From Rhodocyclales bacterium (GTDB lineage: Bacteria > Pseudomonadota > Gammaproteobacteria > Burkholderiales > Rhodocyclaceae), in contig JACPEH010000024.1 of NCBI GenBank assembly GCA_016183655.1, forward strand, positions 124,001 through 188,000: 64,000 nucleotides of DNA. Direction: 5' to 3'. Positions 52,518-62,416 of the stretch are shown in pieces. Both the position numbers and the translations under genes were made by a program. The notes under the pieces were generated by a model, which searched no databases, was not told the DNA's origin, and saw nothing but the letters and a program-made list of their open reading frames with translations. Every line of letters starts with the position of its first letter. The stretch's first letter is position 1.

Positions 52518-52964
52518 GTGTTCCAGCACCTGAAATTCGCCGTCCGCTACTGGTCGTCGCTGCTGCCCGGCGGCTACTGTGCGCCGGACACGGCGCCGCA
52601 CTGGGTCGATCACTCGCTGCATCCGGCGAGCAAGCTCGGGCTGCACAACGCCCTGCTGGTCAGGCACGACCGCCTGGAAATCCTTGCCGCCGACGGCGGC
52701 TACTACGACTGCGCGGTGTTCGCGGTCGGCGACGGAGAGGGCGAGATGCTGTCGCCGGCGATGGCCGAAAAGCTGTTCGCCGCGCTGCCGCATGGCGACA
52801 TCCGCTGGCTGGCGCTCGGGCATTGCGGCGCCGCCGTTGCCACTGGGCTTGCGGGCGGTCGCGAGCCCCCGCCGCCGACGTCCCAGCTGTCCCTGTTTCC
52901 GCACGTCCATACGCCCTACGACGACCTCGACGTGCCGCTGCATCGCTTCGACCTCGACGCCTGA
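52518..52964 (+). CDS. hypothetical protein
   Basis: A 148-aa frame beginning at a GTG ('VFQHLKFAVRYWSSLLPGGY') and ending 'LHRFDLDA'. Codon use and the low content of rare residues look like real coding sequence. The middle reads 'LLVRHDRLEILAADGGYYDC' and 'GEMLSPAMAEKLFAALPHGD', a mixed alpha/beta pattern. I do not recognise a family. It follows the flavoprotein gene and may be cotranscribed. No signal peptide or membrane helix. Confidence 0.55.
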   Translation: MFQHLKFAVRYWSSLLPGGYCAPDTAPHWVDHSLHPASKLGLHNALLVRHDRLEILAADGGYYDCAVFAVGDGEGEMLSPAMAEKLFAALPHGDIRWLALGHCGAAVATGLAGGREPPPPTSQLSLFPHVHTPYDDLDVPLHRFDLDA

Positions 52965-53405
52965 TGGCGTTGTCGTGCGGGTGCGCGACCAGCTGCGCGG
53001 GGCGTTCGCGGTCGGTTCCGTGCACGGCTATTGAGCCGGTCGTCAAATAACCAAGCATTGTTGGTTATTCTGGCTTTTAGTTATTAGGCATGTTTATGCC
53101 AATCCGTTTCTGCGCGCATTTGTCGCTGCGGCAATACCATTTGGGTGATACTGTTGTTGCATCAATTTATGATGAGTGCTGTATTTGTTGCGATGGGTCG
53201 GCTCTGGTACAGGTTCGTAAAACGCTGGGCGACAATCTCGGTGCGATGCCCAACGGAGCGCCGGATGCAGCTCGACCCCCCGCAGCTGCGAGGGGGCTTG
53301 GCTGCGGCGGAGCGGAGAGGGCGTGACCCCGACCATCAATGCCGCAATGATCGAGCCGCAGTTGGCTGCGGGCCTCTTGCGCCAACACCTTGAATCGAGA
53401 TTCCC
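52965..53405. other. gene-free region of 441 bases with AT-rich island
   Basis: No convincing coding frame; the short frames here have atypical codon use. An AT-rich island (about 53040-53200) contrasts with the GC-rich flanks and contains a perfect palindrome at 53046-53069. It probably carries the promoter of the EAL-HDOD gene. Confidence 0.55.
53046..53069. repeat. perfect 9-bp inverted repeat
   Basis: AATAACCAA, GCATTG, TTGGTTATT. It opens the AT-rich island and is followed by a T-rich stretch on the plus strand. It may be an operator or a weak terminator of the upstream small gene. Confidence 0.55.
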
Positions 53406-54680
53406 ATGAACGAAACGGTAGCGGTGGCGCCTTCCTCTGCGAGCAAGAACTATCTGTTCGCCTACCAGCCCATTCTTGACCGGAACCAGACGGTCGTCGC
53501 CCAGGAGTTCCTCTATCGGCGCCAGCGCGAAAGCGGCGCCCAGATCGACTGCCCGACCGAGGCCACCGCCACGGTGATCATCAACGCCTTCGCCCAATAC
53601 GGCGTCAGCGAGTTCCTCAAGCGGCGCAAGGCCTTCGTCAACGTCGGCGAGGATCTGCTGCTGTCGGACATGATCACCTTGCTGCCGCGCTCGCAGGTGG
53701 TGATCGAGCTGCTCGAAACCAACCCGGTCAGCCAGGAGCTGGTGGACCGCTGCCACAAGCTGAAGGCGATGGGCTTCTCCTTCGCCCTGGACGATTTCGT
53801 CAACGTCGATTACTACGAGCCGATCCTGGACGTGGCGGACTTCGTCAAGGTCGACCTGCTGCAGGTCGGGCCGGATCAACTGGCCGACACGGTGCGCCGC
53901 CTGAAGCGCTGGCCGGTGCAGCTGCTCGCCGAGAAGGTGGAAACGGCGGACGACTTCGCCCGCTGCAAGGAGCTCGGTTTCGAGCTGTTCCAGGGCTACC
54001 ACTTCGCCCGGCCGGCGCCGGTGGTCGGCAAGCGCGCCGACCCGGCGAGGATGGCGGTGCTCGACCTGCTCGGCAAGCTGAACCGGGATCTCGACGATCA
54101 GCGGCTCGAACAGATCTTCAAGGAAAACATCGGCCTCTACCTCAACCTGCTGCGCCTGGTGAACTCCGCTGCCTTTGCCTCGCATGCCAAGATCACCTCG
54201 ATCCGCCACGCAATCATCATCCTCGGCCGGCGCCAGCTGACCCGCTGGCTGCAGCTGCTGCTGTTTACGCTGGAAGACAGGGGCGACTGCCCGTCGGCCC
54301 TGTTCGAGACCGCTGCCCGCCGCGGGCGTTTCATGGAGCTGGTCGTCGAGAGCCTGGCCGGATTCGTTCCGCGCAAGCTGGACCAGGCCTACATGGCCGG
54401 GGTCCTGTCCATGGCCGACGCCTTGCTGCTCGAACCGATGGACAAGCTGGTCGCCAAGCTCAGCCTGACCGACGAGGTCAGCCTGGCGTTGACCGCCAGG
54501 AAAGGCCTGTTCGGCCAGCTGCTGCTGTTGTGCAGCGCGCTGGAAGGTGCCGATTTCGATGCTGCCGCCGATCTGGCGGAGCAGTTGAACGTCGATTTCG
54601 ATCAGGTCATGAAAGCGCAGGATCAGGCGCTGGCCTGGGTCTGCCAGCTGGGCGGCGGCTCACCGGGGCCGGCGGCCTGA
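53406..54680 (+). CDS. EAL-HDOD signalling protein
   Basis: A 424-aa protein: an EAL-like domain (about 15-215) followed by an HDOD domain (about 220-400, 'LLRLVNSAAFASHAKITSIRHAIIILG'). The EAL motif is altered to 'EFLYRR', while several metal and phosphate contacts are kept ('VNVGE', 'LDDFV', 'VKVDLL', 'AEKVET', 'QGYHFARP'). This is the YuxH/CdgJ-type arrangement, where the EAL part often binds or has lost c-di-GMP turnover. It usually affects motility or biofilm. It is a single gene after an AT-rich promoter region. Confidence 0.85.
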   Translation: MNETVAVAPSSASKNYLFAYQPILDRNQTVVAQEFLYRRQRESGAQIDCPTEATATVIINAFAQYGVSEFLKRRKAFVNVGEDLLLSDMITLLPRSQVVIELLETNPVSQELVDRCHKLKAMGFSFALDDFVNVDYYEPILDVADFVKVDLLQVGPDQLADTVRRLKRWPVQLLAEKVETADDFARCKELGFELFQGYHFARPAPVVGKRADPARMAVLDLLGKLNRDLDDQRLEQIFKENIGLYLNLLRLVNSAAFASHAKITSIRHAIIILGRRQLTRWLQLLLFTLEDRGDCPSALFETAARRGRFMELVVESLAGFVPRKLDQAYMAGVLSMADALLLEPMDKLVAKLSLTDEVSLALTARKGLFGQLLLLCSALEGADFDAAADLAEQLNVDFDQVMKAQDQALAWVCQLGGGSPGPAA

Positions 54681-54735
54681 GCCAGGGGGCGTTTCCGGCC
54701 GCTGCCGCCGGCCAATGGTTGGGCGGAACGCGGTA

Positions 54736-55626
54736 CTAACCCCGCGTCCCGTTGCGGATCTTCCGCCCCTGCTCGACCAGCTTCCAGATCAGCGGCGTCA
54801 GGATCAGCTGCATCGCCAGCGGCATCTTGCCGCCGGGGGTGACCAGGGTGTTGGCGCGCGACATGAAGGCGCCGTCGATCATCGACAGCAGGTAGGGGAA
54901 GTCGATGCCGCGGGGGTTGGCGAAGCGGATGACTACGAAGGACTCATCCTGGCTCGGCACGTCGCGGGCGATGAAGGGGTTCGAGGTGTCGACCACCGGC
55001 ACGCGCTGGAAGTTGATGTGCGTGCGCGAGAACTGCGGCGTCATGTAATGCACGTAGTCCGGCATGCGGCGCAGGATGGTGTTGGTCACCGCCTCGCGCG
55101 AATAGCCGCGCAGCCGCGTGTCGCGCAGGAGCTTCTGGATCCATTCGAGGTTGATCGTCGGCACGACGCCGATGAGCAGGTCGGGGTAGGTCGAGACGTC
55201 CACGCTGTCGGTCTTCACCGCCCCGTGCAGGCCTTCGTAAAAAAGCAGGTCGGTGTCTTCCGGGATTTCCTCCGGCTGCGTGAAGCCGCCGACCTCGCCG
55301 CCCCAGCGGGCGGCCTCGACCTCGTCGTGGATGTAGCGGCGGAAGGTGCCGCGGCCGGTGTCGGCATATTCGCGGTAGAGCCCTTCCAGCGCCGCGAAGT
55401 CGTTGCCTTCCGGCCCGAAGTGCGACGGTGCCGGACGGCCCTCGCGTTCGGCGGCGACGATGCGCTCGGCGATCTCGGCGCGCGTGTAGCGATGGAAGCT
55501 GTCGCCCTCGACGAAGGCGGCGGTCACGTACTCGCGCCAGAAAATCTGCTCGAAGGTTTCCTTGACCGTGGTCGTGCCGGCCCCGGACGAGCCGGTGACG
55601 GCGATGATCGGATGGCGGGCGGACAC
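54736..55626 (-). CDS. prkB: phosphoribulokinase
   Basis: A 296-aa enzyme that phosphorylates ribulose-5-phosphate to ribulose-1,5-bisphosphate, the Calvin-cycle-specific step before Rubisco. Walker A 'GSSGAGTTTV' is at residues 12-21, 'FVEGDSFHRYTRAE' and 'LLFYEGLHGAV' (Walker B-like) follow. Length is typical of the bacterial class. It follows fbp by 4 bases on the minus strand; the GTG at 55626 is the start. The pair resembles cbbP-cbbF of cbb operons, but no cbbLS is in the window. Confidence 0.93.
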   Translation of the reverse strand: MSARHPIIAVTGSSGAGTTTVKETFEQIFWREYVTAAFVEGDSFHRYTRAEIAERIVAAEREGRPAPSHFGPEGNDFAALEGLYREYADTGRGTFRRYIHDEVEAARWGGEVGGFTQPEEIPEDTDLLFYEGLHGAVKTDSVDVSTYPDLLIGVVPTINLEWIQKLLRDTRLRGYSREAVTNTILRRMPDYVHYMTPQFSRTHINFQRVPVVDTSNPFIARDVPSQDESFVVIRFANPRGIDFPYLLSMIDGAFMSRANTLVTPGGKMPLAMQLILTPLIWKLVEQGRKIRNGTRG

Positions 55627-55630
55627 GCGC

Positions 55631-56641
55631 TCACCCGCCGTGGTAGGAAGTGACGCGCTCGACCTCGTTCTTCGAGCCGAGGATTACCGGGACGCGCATG
55701 TGCAGCCCGGTCGGCTGCACCTCGAGGATGCGCTGGCGGCCGGTGGTGGCGGCGCCGCCGGCCTGCTCGACGATGAAGCTCATCGGGTTGGCCTCGTACA
55801 TCAGGCGCAGCTTGCCGCCCTGGTTGCGGATCTTGGCATCCATCGGGTACATGAAGATGCCGCCGCGGGTCATGATGCGGTGCACGTCGGCGACCATCGA
55901 GGCCACCCAGCGCATGTTGAAGTCCTTGCCGCGGACGCCTTCCTTGCCGGCCAGCATCTCCTCCACGTAGCGCCGCACCGGCGCTTCCCAGTGGCGCAGG
56001 TTCGACATGTTGATGGCGAACTCCCTGGTGTCCTCCGGAATCCGCATCTGTTCCTGGGTGAGCACGAAGGAGCCCTGCTCGCGGTCGAGCGTGAAGCAGG
56101 CGACACCGTCGCCGACGGTCAGCACCAGCAGCGTGGTCGGGCCGTAGACGGCGTAGCCGGCAGCGACCTGCCTGGTTCCCGGTTGCAGGAAGGCTTCCGG
56201 CTGCGTCGGGTCGGCGCCGTCCGGGCAGCGCAGCACCGAGAAAATGGTGCCGACCGAGACGTTGATGTCGATGTTCGACGAGCCGTCGAGCGGATCGAAC
56301 AGCAGCAGGTATTCGCCCTGCGGGTAGCGGTTGGGGATAGCGTGCGGCAGCTCCATCTCCTCCGAGGCCATGCCGGCGAGGTGGCCGCCCCACTCGTTGG
56401 CTTCGAGGAAGATCTCGTTGGAGATGACGTCGAGCTTCTTCTGTGCCTCGCCCTGCACGTTGTCGCTGCCGGCTTCGCCGAGCACACCGCCTTCGCCGCC
56501 GAGCCCGCCCTTGCCGATGGCGACGGCGATGGTCTTGCAGGCACGGGCGACGACTTCGATGAGCAGGCGCAGGTCGGCGTTGATCTTGCCCTTCTCGCGT
56601 TGTTCCTCGATCAGATAGCGGCTGAGGGTGATACGGCGCAT
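55631..56641 (-). CDS. fbp: fructose-1,6-bisphosphatase class I
   Basis: A 336-aa FBPase. '[16 protein letters not shown]', the metal-binding '[21 protein letters not shown]' and '[16 protein letters not shown]' are the conserved blocks, and '[12 protein letters not shown]' is the substrate region. It works in gluconeogenesis and the Calvin cycle. prkB starts 4 bases downstream on the same strand, so they form an operon. An AGGAAT ribosome site precedes the ATG. A perfect palindrome lies just upstream at 56683-56702. Confidence 0.95.
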   Translation of the reverse strand: MRRITLSRYLIEEQREKGKINADLRLLIEVVARACKTIAVAIGKGGLGGEGGVLGEAGSDNVQGEAQKKLDVISNEIFLEANEWGGHLAGMASEEMELPHAIPNRYPQGEYLLLFDPLDGSSNIDINVSVGTIFSVLRCPDGADPTQPEAFLQPGTRQVAAGYAVYGPTTLLVLTVGDGVACFTLDREQGSFVLTQEQMRIPEDTREFAINMSNLRHWEAPVRRYVEEMLAGKEGVRGKDFNMRWVASMVADVHRIMTRGGIFMYPMDAKIRNQGGKLRLMYEANPMSFIVEQAGGAATTGRQRILEVQPTGLHMRVPVILGSKNEVERVTSYHGG

Positions 56642-56682
56642 GGTTATTCCTGGTTGGCGATGGCAGCGTCGGGGGCTGCGAA

Positions 56683-56702
56683 GCCTGCATTTTAATGCAG
56701 GC
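56683..56702. promoter_or_regulatory. perfect palindrome at the start of the fbp-prkB operon
   Basis: GCCTGCATT, TT, AATGCAGGC: 9-bp perfect arms. It overlaps the stop codon of the upstream GGDEF-EAL gene and lies 41 bases before fbp. It could be an operator or an RNA hairpin ending the upstream message. Confidence 0.45.
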
Positions 56703-59700
56703 GCCGCGCCCGGTCTTCCTGCGTTCGCTGCAGGAACTTTGTCGCCGCCTCGGCCGGCAGCGGACGGCTGAAGAAGAAGCCCTGCACCTCGTCGCAGCCG
56801 TGCCGCCGCAGCATCTGCAGCTGGGCCAGCGTTTCCACCCCTTCGGCGACGACGCGCACGCCGAGGCTGTGCGCCAGCGCGATGGTGGAGACGGCGATCG
56901 CCGCGTCGTCCGGATCGCGCTCGATGTCGCGGACGAAGGAGCGGTCGATCTTCAGGTGGTCGATCGGAAACAGCTTGAGGTAGGCGAGCGACGAATAGCC
57001 GGTGCCGAAGTCGTCGATCGCCAGCGTCACGCCCATGTGCTTCAAGGCCTGCAGCACCTTGATCGCCTCTTCCGGCTTGTCCATCACCGCGCTCTCGGTG
57101 ATTTCCAGTTCCAGCAGTTGCGGCGGGATGCCGGTCTCGGCCAGCACCTCGCGCACGGTCAGGATCAGGTCGGCGTTGCGCAGCTGCCGTGCCGACAGGT
57201 TGACCGCCATGCGCAGTCGCGGCAGGCCGGCGTCGAGCCAGCGTCGGAGCTGGCGGCAGGCTTCGCCGAGCACCCAGGCGCCGATCGGCACGATCAGGCC
57301 GGTCTCCTCGGCGATGGTGATGAAGCGGTCTGGCGGCACCAGGCCGTCGCTCGGGTGCTGCCAGCGCAGCAGCGCCTCGACGCCGGTGGCGCGCTCGCCG
57401 TCGGCGGCGAACTGCGGCTGGTAATGCAGCGACAGCTCCTTGCGCGCCAGCGCCTGGCGCAGCCGCGCCTCGATCGTCAGGCGCTCGCTGGCGACGCGGT
57501 TCATCTCCTCAGCGAAGAACTGGTAGTTGTTCCTGCCGAGCGCCTTGGCGTGGTACATCGCGGTGTCGGCGTTCTTCATGATCGTATCGACGTTGAGGCC
57601 GTCGTCCGGGTAGAGGCTGATGCCGATCGACGGGCTGGTATGCAGGTCGTTGCCGCCGACGACGATCGGCGTCAGCAGCGCGGAGATGATCTTCAGCGCG
57701 ACGTCGGCCGCCGCGTCGGCATTCGGCAGGTCGGGCAGGACGATCACGAACTCGTCGCCGCCGAGGCGGGCGACCATGTCCGACTCGCGCACCTTGTCGC
57801 GGAAGCGCCGGCTGACCTCGATCAGCAACTGGTCGCCGACGTGGTGGCCGAGCGTGTCGTTGATCACCTTGAAGCGGTCGAGGTCGATGAACAGCACCGC
57901 GACATGCCAGTTGTGCCGGCGGGCGTCGATCAGCGCGTGCTCCAGGCGGCGTTCCAGCGAGAAGCGGTTGGGCAGCTCGGTCAGCGCGTCGTGGTGGGCG
58001 AGGAAGTGGATGCGCTCCTCGGCCGCCTTGCGCTCGGTGATGTCGGCGAACATCGCCACGTAGTGGGTGAGCTGGCCGCTGACCTGGTCGGCGACGGCGT
58101 TGATCGTCATCCACTTCGGATAGATGTCGCCGCTCTTCTTGCGGTCCCAGATCTCGCCCGACCAGTAGCCGGTCTTCTGCAGCGAGGCCCACATCTGCCG
58201 GTAGAAGTCGCGGTCGTGGCGGCCGGAGGCGAGTATGCGCGGGTCCTGGCCGATGACCTCGCCCGGCGCGAAGCCGGTGATCTGCGTGAAGGCCTCGTTG
58301 ATCGACACGATGCGGTTGTGCACGTCGGTGATCATGATCGCTTCCGGGCTGTTGTCGAACACCTTCTCGGCCAGCAGTAGCCGCTCCTCGGTGCGCTTGC
58401 GCGCGGTGATGTCGGTATAGATGCTGACGAAGCCGCCGCCCGGCAGCGGCGCGCCGCGCACTTCGAGGACGACGCCGTTCGGGCGCGTGCGTTCGAAGAT
58501 GTGCGCCTGCGGGATGCGCGCCCGGTCGACGATCGCCGCCGCGACCTGCTCCGGATCGCCGGGGCCGTATTCGCCGCGACGGGCGTTGAACAGCGCCAGG
58601 TCGGCCATGGTCAGCGGCGTGCGCGCGAGCAGCTCGTCGGGAAAGTCGAGCAATCGGCCGAACTCCCGGTTGAAGGCGACGATGTGCATCTGGCCGTCCA
58701 TCAGCGACACGCCGCCGGGGATGTTCTCGATGATCGTGTGCATCAGCTCGTTGCGCCGCAGCAGCTCCGCCTCGCTGCGCCGGCTCTCGGTGACGTCCTG
58801 CGTCGTCCCCGCCGCCCGCACGGCGCGGCCGTCGTCGTCGAAGACGATCTGCCCGACGTTCTGGTAGATGCGCGAGTCGCCGTCGGGCAGGGCGACGCGG
58901 TAGTCTATGGTGAAGGGCTGGCCGCTGCGCATCGCGCCTTCGAGCATCAGCTGCATGCCGTCGCGGTCGTCGGGATGCACGCGGTCGAGGAAATCCTGCA
59001 GCGTCGGGCTGGGCAGGGTCTCCGGCGCGTAGCCGAACAGCCGGTAGGTTTCTTCGGACCACCACAGCGTCTCGGTCTGCAGGTCGCGTTCCCAGCTGCC
59101 GATGTGGCCGATGCGTTGCGCGTCGACCAAGCGTTCCTGCGTCTTCCGGATTTCCCGGCTGGCCGCCTGGTCGCGCGCGTGCTGGCGCTCGATCAGCTCG
59201 CGCTGGGCCTGCCACAGGTGCAGCGTGATGCCGCCGGCGAGAATGACCAGCAGCACGCTGACGAAGATCATCAGTCCGATGCGCTCGTGCTGCGGCGCCA
59301 TCACTTCCCCAAGGTCGATCTTCGCGACCAGCCCCCACGGCGTGCCGGGAACCGGCTGCGTGGCGGCGATCACGGTGACGCCGCGGTAGTCGATGCCTTC
59401 CATCACCCGCGTCTCGCCGCGCGCCGCGTAGGTCGCCGGCAGCGTCTGTTCGTCGAGCGGGCGCGACAGGCGCAGCGCGGTGTCCGGCTTGTGGCGCAGC
59501 GCGTTGAGGAAAAGCACGTCCTGGCCGCGCTGTTCGACGAGCAGGAACTCGCCCGTGTTGCTGCTCCCCGGCCAGGACTGGATCATCGGAAAGAGCAGCT
59601 TGCCCGGGTCGATGCGCAGCATGACGAAACCGAGCAGCCGCTTCGGCGGGCCGGAAAAGACCGGGATGAAGAGGTCCAGATTCTTCTGGCCGTCGGCCTG

Positions 59701-60165
59701 CGCATGCAGCTCGCCGAAGACCGGCGAGCCGCCGGCGGCGCGGTCGAGCAGCTTCCGCTCCGCGGCGTACTGTATGGCGCTCGGATTGGCGACGAGCAGG
59801 TTGCCGTCGCGGTCGAGCAGCGCCGCTTCCCGGTAGTCGTAATGGCGCAGAAAGACCGCCAGCCAGTCGCGGGCTTCCTGCCGTTCGCGCGGTGCGAAGC
59901 GCTTTTCCTGCCAGCGCGCGAACGCCGCGGCGAAGGCCGGGTTGTCGCGGAAGGTCGCGGCGTCGCCCAGGCGCTCGTTCCGCCAGTTGCCGATCTGCTG
60001 CACCTTCAGTTCGGCGATGGCGGTCAGCTGGGCGCGCGTTTCCTTCATCGCCGTGTCCGCTTCGGCCCGGAAAAAGAAGGTATTCGCCGCGGCGATCCCG
60101 ATCAGCAGGACCGAGAACACGGCCAGGAGCACTACCCTCAGATTGGGTTCGCGTTCTGCAGGCAT
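56692..60165 (-). CDS. membrane sensor with PAS, GGDEF and EAL domains
   Basis: A 1157-aa c-di-GMP signalling protein. Two membrane helices (about 10-30 and 310-332) flank a large periplasmic sensor domain. A PAS series follows (about 345-470, 480-590 and 600-720, with '[20 protein letters not shown]'). The GGDEF domain has an intact '[11 protein letters not shown]' and the EAL domain an intact '[11 protein letters not shown]', '[13 protein letters not shown]' and '[10 protein letters not shown]'. Both synthesis and breakdown of c-di-GMP are therefore possible. It is the first gene upstream of fbp on the minus strand; the signal sensed is unknown. Confidence 0.93.
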   Translation of the reverse strand: MPAEREPNLRVVLLAVFSVLLIGIAAANTFFFRAEADTAMKETRAQLTAIAELKVQQIGNWRNERLGDAATFRDNPAFAAAFARWQEKRFAPRERQEARDWLAVFLRHYDYREAALLDRDGNLLVANPSAIQYAAERKLLDRAAGGSPVFGELHAQADGQKNLDLFIPVFSGPPKRLLGFVMLRIDPGKLLFPMIQSWPGSSNTGEFLLVEQRGQDVLFLNALRHKPDTALRLSRPLDEQTLPATYAARGETRVMEGIDYRGVTVIAATQPVPGTPWGLVAKIDLGEVMAPQHERIGLMIFVSVLLVILAGGITLHLWQAQRELIERQHARDQAASREIRKTQERLVDAQRIGHIGSWERDLQTETLWWSEETYRLFGYAPETLPSPTLQDFLDRVHPDDRDGMQLMLEGAMRSGQPFTIDYRVALPDGDSRIYQNVGQIVFDDDGRAVRAAGTTQDVTESRRSEAELLRRNELMHTIIENIPGGVSLMDGQMHIVAFNREFGRLLDFPDELLARTPLTMADLALFNARRGEYGPGDPEQVAAAIVDRARIPQAHIFERTRPNGVVLEVRGAPLPGGGFVSIYTDITARKRTEERLLLAEKVFDNSPEAIMITDVHNRIVSINEAFTQITGFAPGEVIGQDPRILASGRHDRDFYRQMWASLQKTGYWSGEIWDRKKSGDIYPKWMTINAVADQVSGQLTHYVAMFADITERKAAEERIHFLAHHDALTELPNRFSLERRLEHALIDARRHNWHVAVLFIDLDRFKVINDTLGHHVGDQLLIEVSRRFRDKVRESDMVARLGGDEFVIVLPDLPNADAAADVALKIISALLTPIVVGGNDLHTSPSIGISLYPDDGLNVDTIMKNADTAMYHAKALGRNNYQFFAEEMNRVASERLTIEARLRQALARKELSLHYQPQFAADGERATGVEALLRWQHPSDGLVPPDRFITIAEETGLIVPIGAWVLGEACRQLRRWLDAGLPRLRMAVNLSARQLRNADLILTVREVLAETGIPPQLLELEITESAVMDKPEEAIKVLQALKHMGVTLAIDDFGTGYSSLAYLKLFPIDHLKIDRSFVRDIERDPDDAAIAVSTIALAHSLGVRVVAEGVETLAQLQMLRRHGCDEVQGFFFSRPLPAEAATKFLQRTQEDRARRLH

Positions 60166-60238
60166 GGTGGGCGGGCGCCTCGCGCTTCGGGGTACTCCGA
60201 TCCTACACCCGCCGGCCGCCGCCGTCAGGCGGCTTCGA

Positions 60239-61051
60239 TCAGCGGCCGCCGGCGCGCAGCCAGCTTTTCCAGGTGGCGAACACCTGCGGGTCGAGCGCCG
60301 CGACCACCGGCCGCCGCCAGACTTCGGCGGCGTCGAAGTCGTCCTCGCTCAGCGTGCACACCTGGCCGCCCGCTTCGCGCAGGATCAGGCTGCCCGCCGC
60401 GTAGTCCCACAGCATCTGTCCGCCGTGCAGGTAGAGGTCGAGGCGGCCGGCGGCGAGGTTGCACCATTCCAGCGTCGAGCAGCCGAAGTTGCGCTGCGAG
60501 TAGTACGGCGGATCGACCGCGATGCGGTCGGCCAGGCCTTTCGGGATGCGCTTGAAATCGACGTCGGCGACGGCGCGGGCGATGTCGTCGGTGACCTTGC
60601 GCAGCGGCAGGCGCCGCCCGTTCAGGTAGGCACCGTGCCCCTCGCGGGCGTAGAACATCTCGTCGGTGATCGGGTTGTAGGTCACCGCCAGCCGCGTCCG
60701 CCCTTCCTTCAGCCAGGCCAGCGAGACGGCGAACCATGGGATGCCGTTGATGAAGTTGGTCGTGCCGTCGATCGGGTCGATGCACCACAGGCCGTCGGCA
60801 CCGGCGTTCCAGCCGGCCCGCTGCTCCGCGCGTGTCATCTCCTCGCCGATGATCGGGCAGTCCTGGATGCGCGGCAGGTGGCTGGCCAGGTAGTGTTGCG
60901 CCGCCAGGTCGGCTTCGGAGAACAGCGAGCCGTCGTCCTTCAAGGCGTGTCGCGCGCGCAGGAAGCGCGGAATCACCTCCTGTTGCGCCACCTCGCGCAC
61001 GAGCACGATGGCGGCGTCCTGCATCCGCTTCAGCTGGGCGGTTATCGGCAT
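60239..61051 (-). CDS. inositol-monophosphatase-family phosphatase
   Basis: A 270-aa Mg-dependent phosphatase. '[20 protein letters not shown]' (motif A), '[10 protein letters not shown]' and '[16 protein letters not shown]' (motif B) are complete. Family members act on inositol phosphates, PAP (CysQ), histidinol phosphate or FBP; sequence alone does not decide here. It lies 4 bases after the thioredoxin-like gene on the same strand. Confidence 0.87.
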   Translation of the reverse strand: MPITAQLKRMQDAAIVLVREVAQQEVIPRFLRARHALKDDGSLFSEADLAAQHYLASHLPRIQDCPIIGEEMTRAEQRAGWNAGADGLWCIDPIDGTTNFINGIPWFAVSLAWLKEGRTRLAVTYNPITDEMFYAREGHGAYLNGRRLPLRKVTDDIARAVADVDFKRIPKGLADRIAVDPPYYSQRNFGCSTLEWCNLAAGRLDLYLHGGQMLWDYAAGSLILREAGGQVCTLSEDDFDAAEVWRRPVVAALDPQVFATWKSWLRAGGR

Positions 61052-61055
61052 CGCG

Positions 61056-61616
61056 TCAGTTCCCGTCCTTCCACTTCAGCGAACAGCCGATGCTCGGCGT
61101 CTGCGCCTGCGGGCCGCAGCCACTTGCGGCAACCTGGCGCATCGCGTCGAACAGCTCGCGGCGCGCGTCGGGGCGTGCCGGACCGCGGCCGGTGTCGTCG
61201 AGGCGGCCGCGATATTGCAGTGCCAGCGCGGCGTTGAAACCGAAGAAGTCCGGCGTGCATACCGCCCCGTAGGCGCGGGCGACGGCCTGCGTCTCGTCGT
61301 ACAGGTAGGGGAACGGGAACGCGTGCTGTTCGGCGAAACGCGCCATCTCCGGGAAGGCATCCGCCGGGTAGGCGGTGGCGTCGTTGCTGGAAATGGCGAC
61401 GACGCCGATGCCGAGCGCCTGCAGCTCGCCGGCATCGCGCACCAGCCGGTCGATGACGGCCTGCACGTAGGGGCAGTGGTTGCAGATGAAGACCACCAGC
61501 AGGCCGTTCGGCCCGCGGCAGGCGTCGCGCGTATGCCGTTTTCCGTCGGTGCCGGGAAGGTCGAAGTCGGGGGCCGGCCAGCCGAAATCGCAGACCGGAG
61601 GGTTCAGGGCAACCAT
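61056..61616 (-). CDS. thioredoxin-fold protein (AhpC/TSA-like)
   Basis: A 186-aa cytoplasmic redox-fold protein. The segment 'PAPDFDLPGTDGKRHTRDAC' opens the fold; 'LVVFICNHCPYVQAVI' carries a CNHCPY motif where thioredoxins have CxxC; 'CTPDFFGFNAAL' follows. Family members are widespread but poorly studied. I choose the ATG at 61616; a further upstream start adds ten residues. It is divergent from rsmE with 53 bases between starts. The inositol-phosphatase-type gene follows closely. Confidence 0.8.
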   Translation of the reverse strand: MVALNPPVCDFGWPAPDFDLPGTDGKRHTRDACRGPNGLLVVFICNHCPYVQAVIDRLVRDAGELQALGIGVVAISSNDATAYPADAFPEMARFAEQHAFPFPYLYDETQAVARAYGAVCTPDFFGFNAALALQYRGRLDDTGRGPARPDARRELFDAMRQVAASGCGPQAQTPSIGCSLKWKDGN

Positions 61617-61657
61617 GTCGAAATCCTGATTTGACGCCGTTTGCAAGGCGATATGCC

Positions 61658-61663
61658 TATAAT
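61658..61663 (+). promoter_or_regulatory. perfect -10 box directly before rsmE
   Basis: TATAAT lies 6 bases before the rsmE ATG, so the expected transcription start coincides with the A of the start codon. There is no ribosome site. A TTGACG at 61631 is too far (21 bp) for a normal -35. Leaderless translation is possible. Confidence 0.4.
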
Positions 61664-61669
61664 AACACG

Positions 61670-62416
61670 ATGAATTCTCCCCGCTTTTTCTGCCCGGACG
61701 CGCTGGCGCCGGGGGCCGTACTGGCCCTGCCCGAGAACGCTGCCCGCCATGCGGCGCGGGTATTGCGTCTGATGCCGGGGGCGGCGGTGACGCTGTTCGA
61801 CGGACGCGGCGGCGAGTACGACGCGCGCATCGTCGCCGTGCGCAAGGACGCGGTCGAGGCGGAGGTGCTCGCCTGGCACGATGCCGAATGCGAGTCGCCG
61901 CTTCGCATCCGGCTGGTGCAGGCGCTGCAGTCCGGCGACAAGATGGATCTGACGGTGCAGAAGGCGGTCGAGCTTGGCGTCTGCGCCATCCAGCCGGTCG
62001 CCAGCCGGCGCAGCGTGGTGCGCCTGGACGGTGAGCGGGCGCTGCGGCGCGTCGAGCACTGGCGCGGCGTGGCCGCTTCTGCCTGCGAGCAGTGCGGGCG
62101 CAACCGGGTGCCGGAAGTCGCCGCCATCGAGGCGCTCGACCGCTGGCTGGCGCGGCCGGCCGAGGCGCCGTTGCGGCTGATGCTGTCGCCGCAGGCCGGG
62201 CTGACGCTCGATGCGCTGCCGCCGGCGCGTTCGCTGGAGCTGCTGATTGGCGCCGAGGGCGGCCTTGATCCGCGCGAGGTGACGATGGCCGAGGCCGCCG
62301 GCTTCGTCGGCGTGCGCCTCGGGCCGCGCGTGCTGCGTACCGAGACGGCGGGGCTGGCGGCGCTGGCCGCGATCCAGACGCTGTGGGGAGACTTCAGGGG
62401 GGAGTGCAATGTTTGA
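61670..62416 (+). CDS. rsmE: 16S rRNA m3U methyltransferase
   Basis: A 248-aa SPOUT methyltransferase modifying U1498 of 16S rRNA. The N-terminal PUA-like domain is followed by the knotted domain with 'LVQALQSGDKMDLTVQKAVE', 'LLIGAEGGLDPREV' and 'GPRVLRTETAGLAALAAIQ'. Length is typical. The ATG at 61670 is preceded by a TATAAT at the right distance for a leaderless message. The last codons overlap the next start by 8 bases. Confidence 0.93.
   Translation: MNSPRFFCPDALAPGAVLALPENAARHAARVLRLMPGAAVTLFDGRGGEYDARIVAVRKDAVEAEVLAWHDAECESPLRIRLVQALQSGDKMDLTVQKAVELGVCAIQPVASRRSVVRLDGERALRRVEHWRGVAASACEQCGRNRVPEVAAIEALDRWLARPAEAPLRLMLSPQAGLTLDALPPARSLELLIGAEGGLDPREVTMAEAAGFVGVRLGPRVLRTETAGLAALAAIQTLWGDFRGECNV

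Noticed and set aside
53145-53393. Small 82-codon frame before the EAL-HDOD gene
   Set aside because: Codon use is atypical, there is no ribosome site and no recognisable motif; the region looks regulatory.
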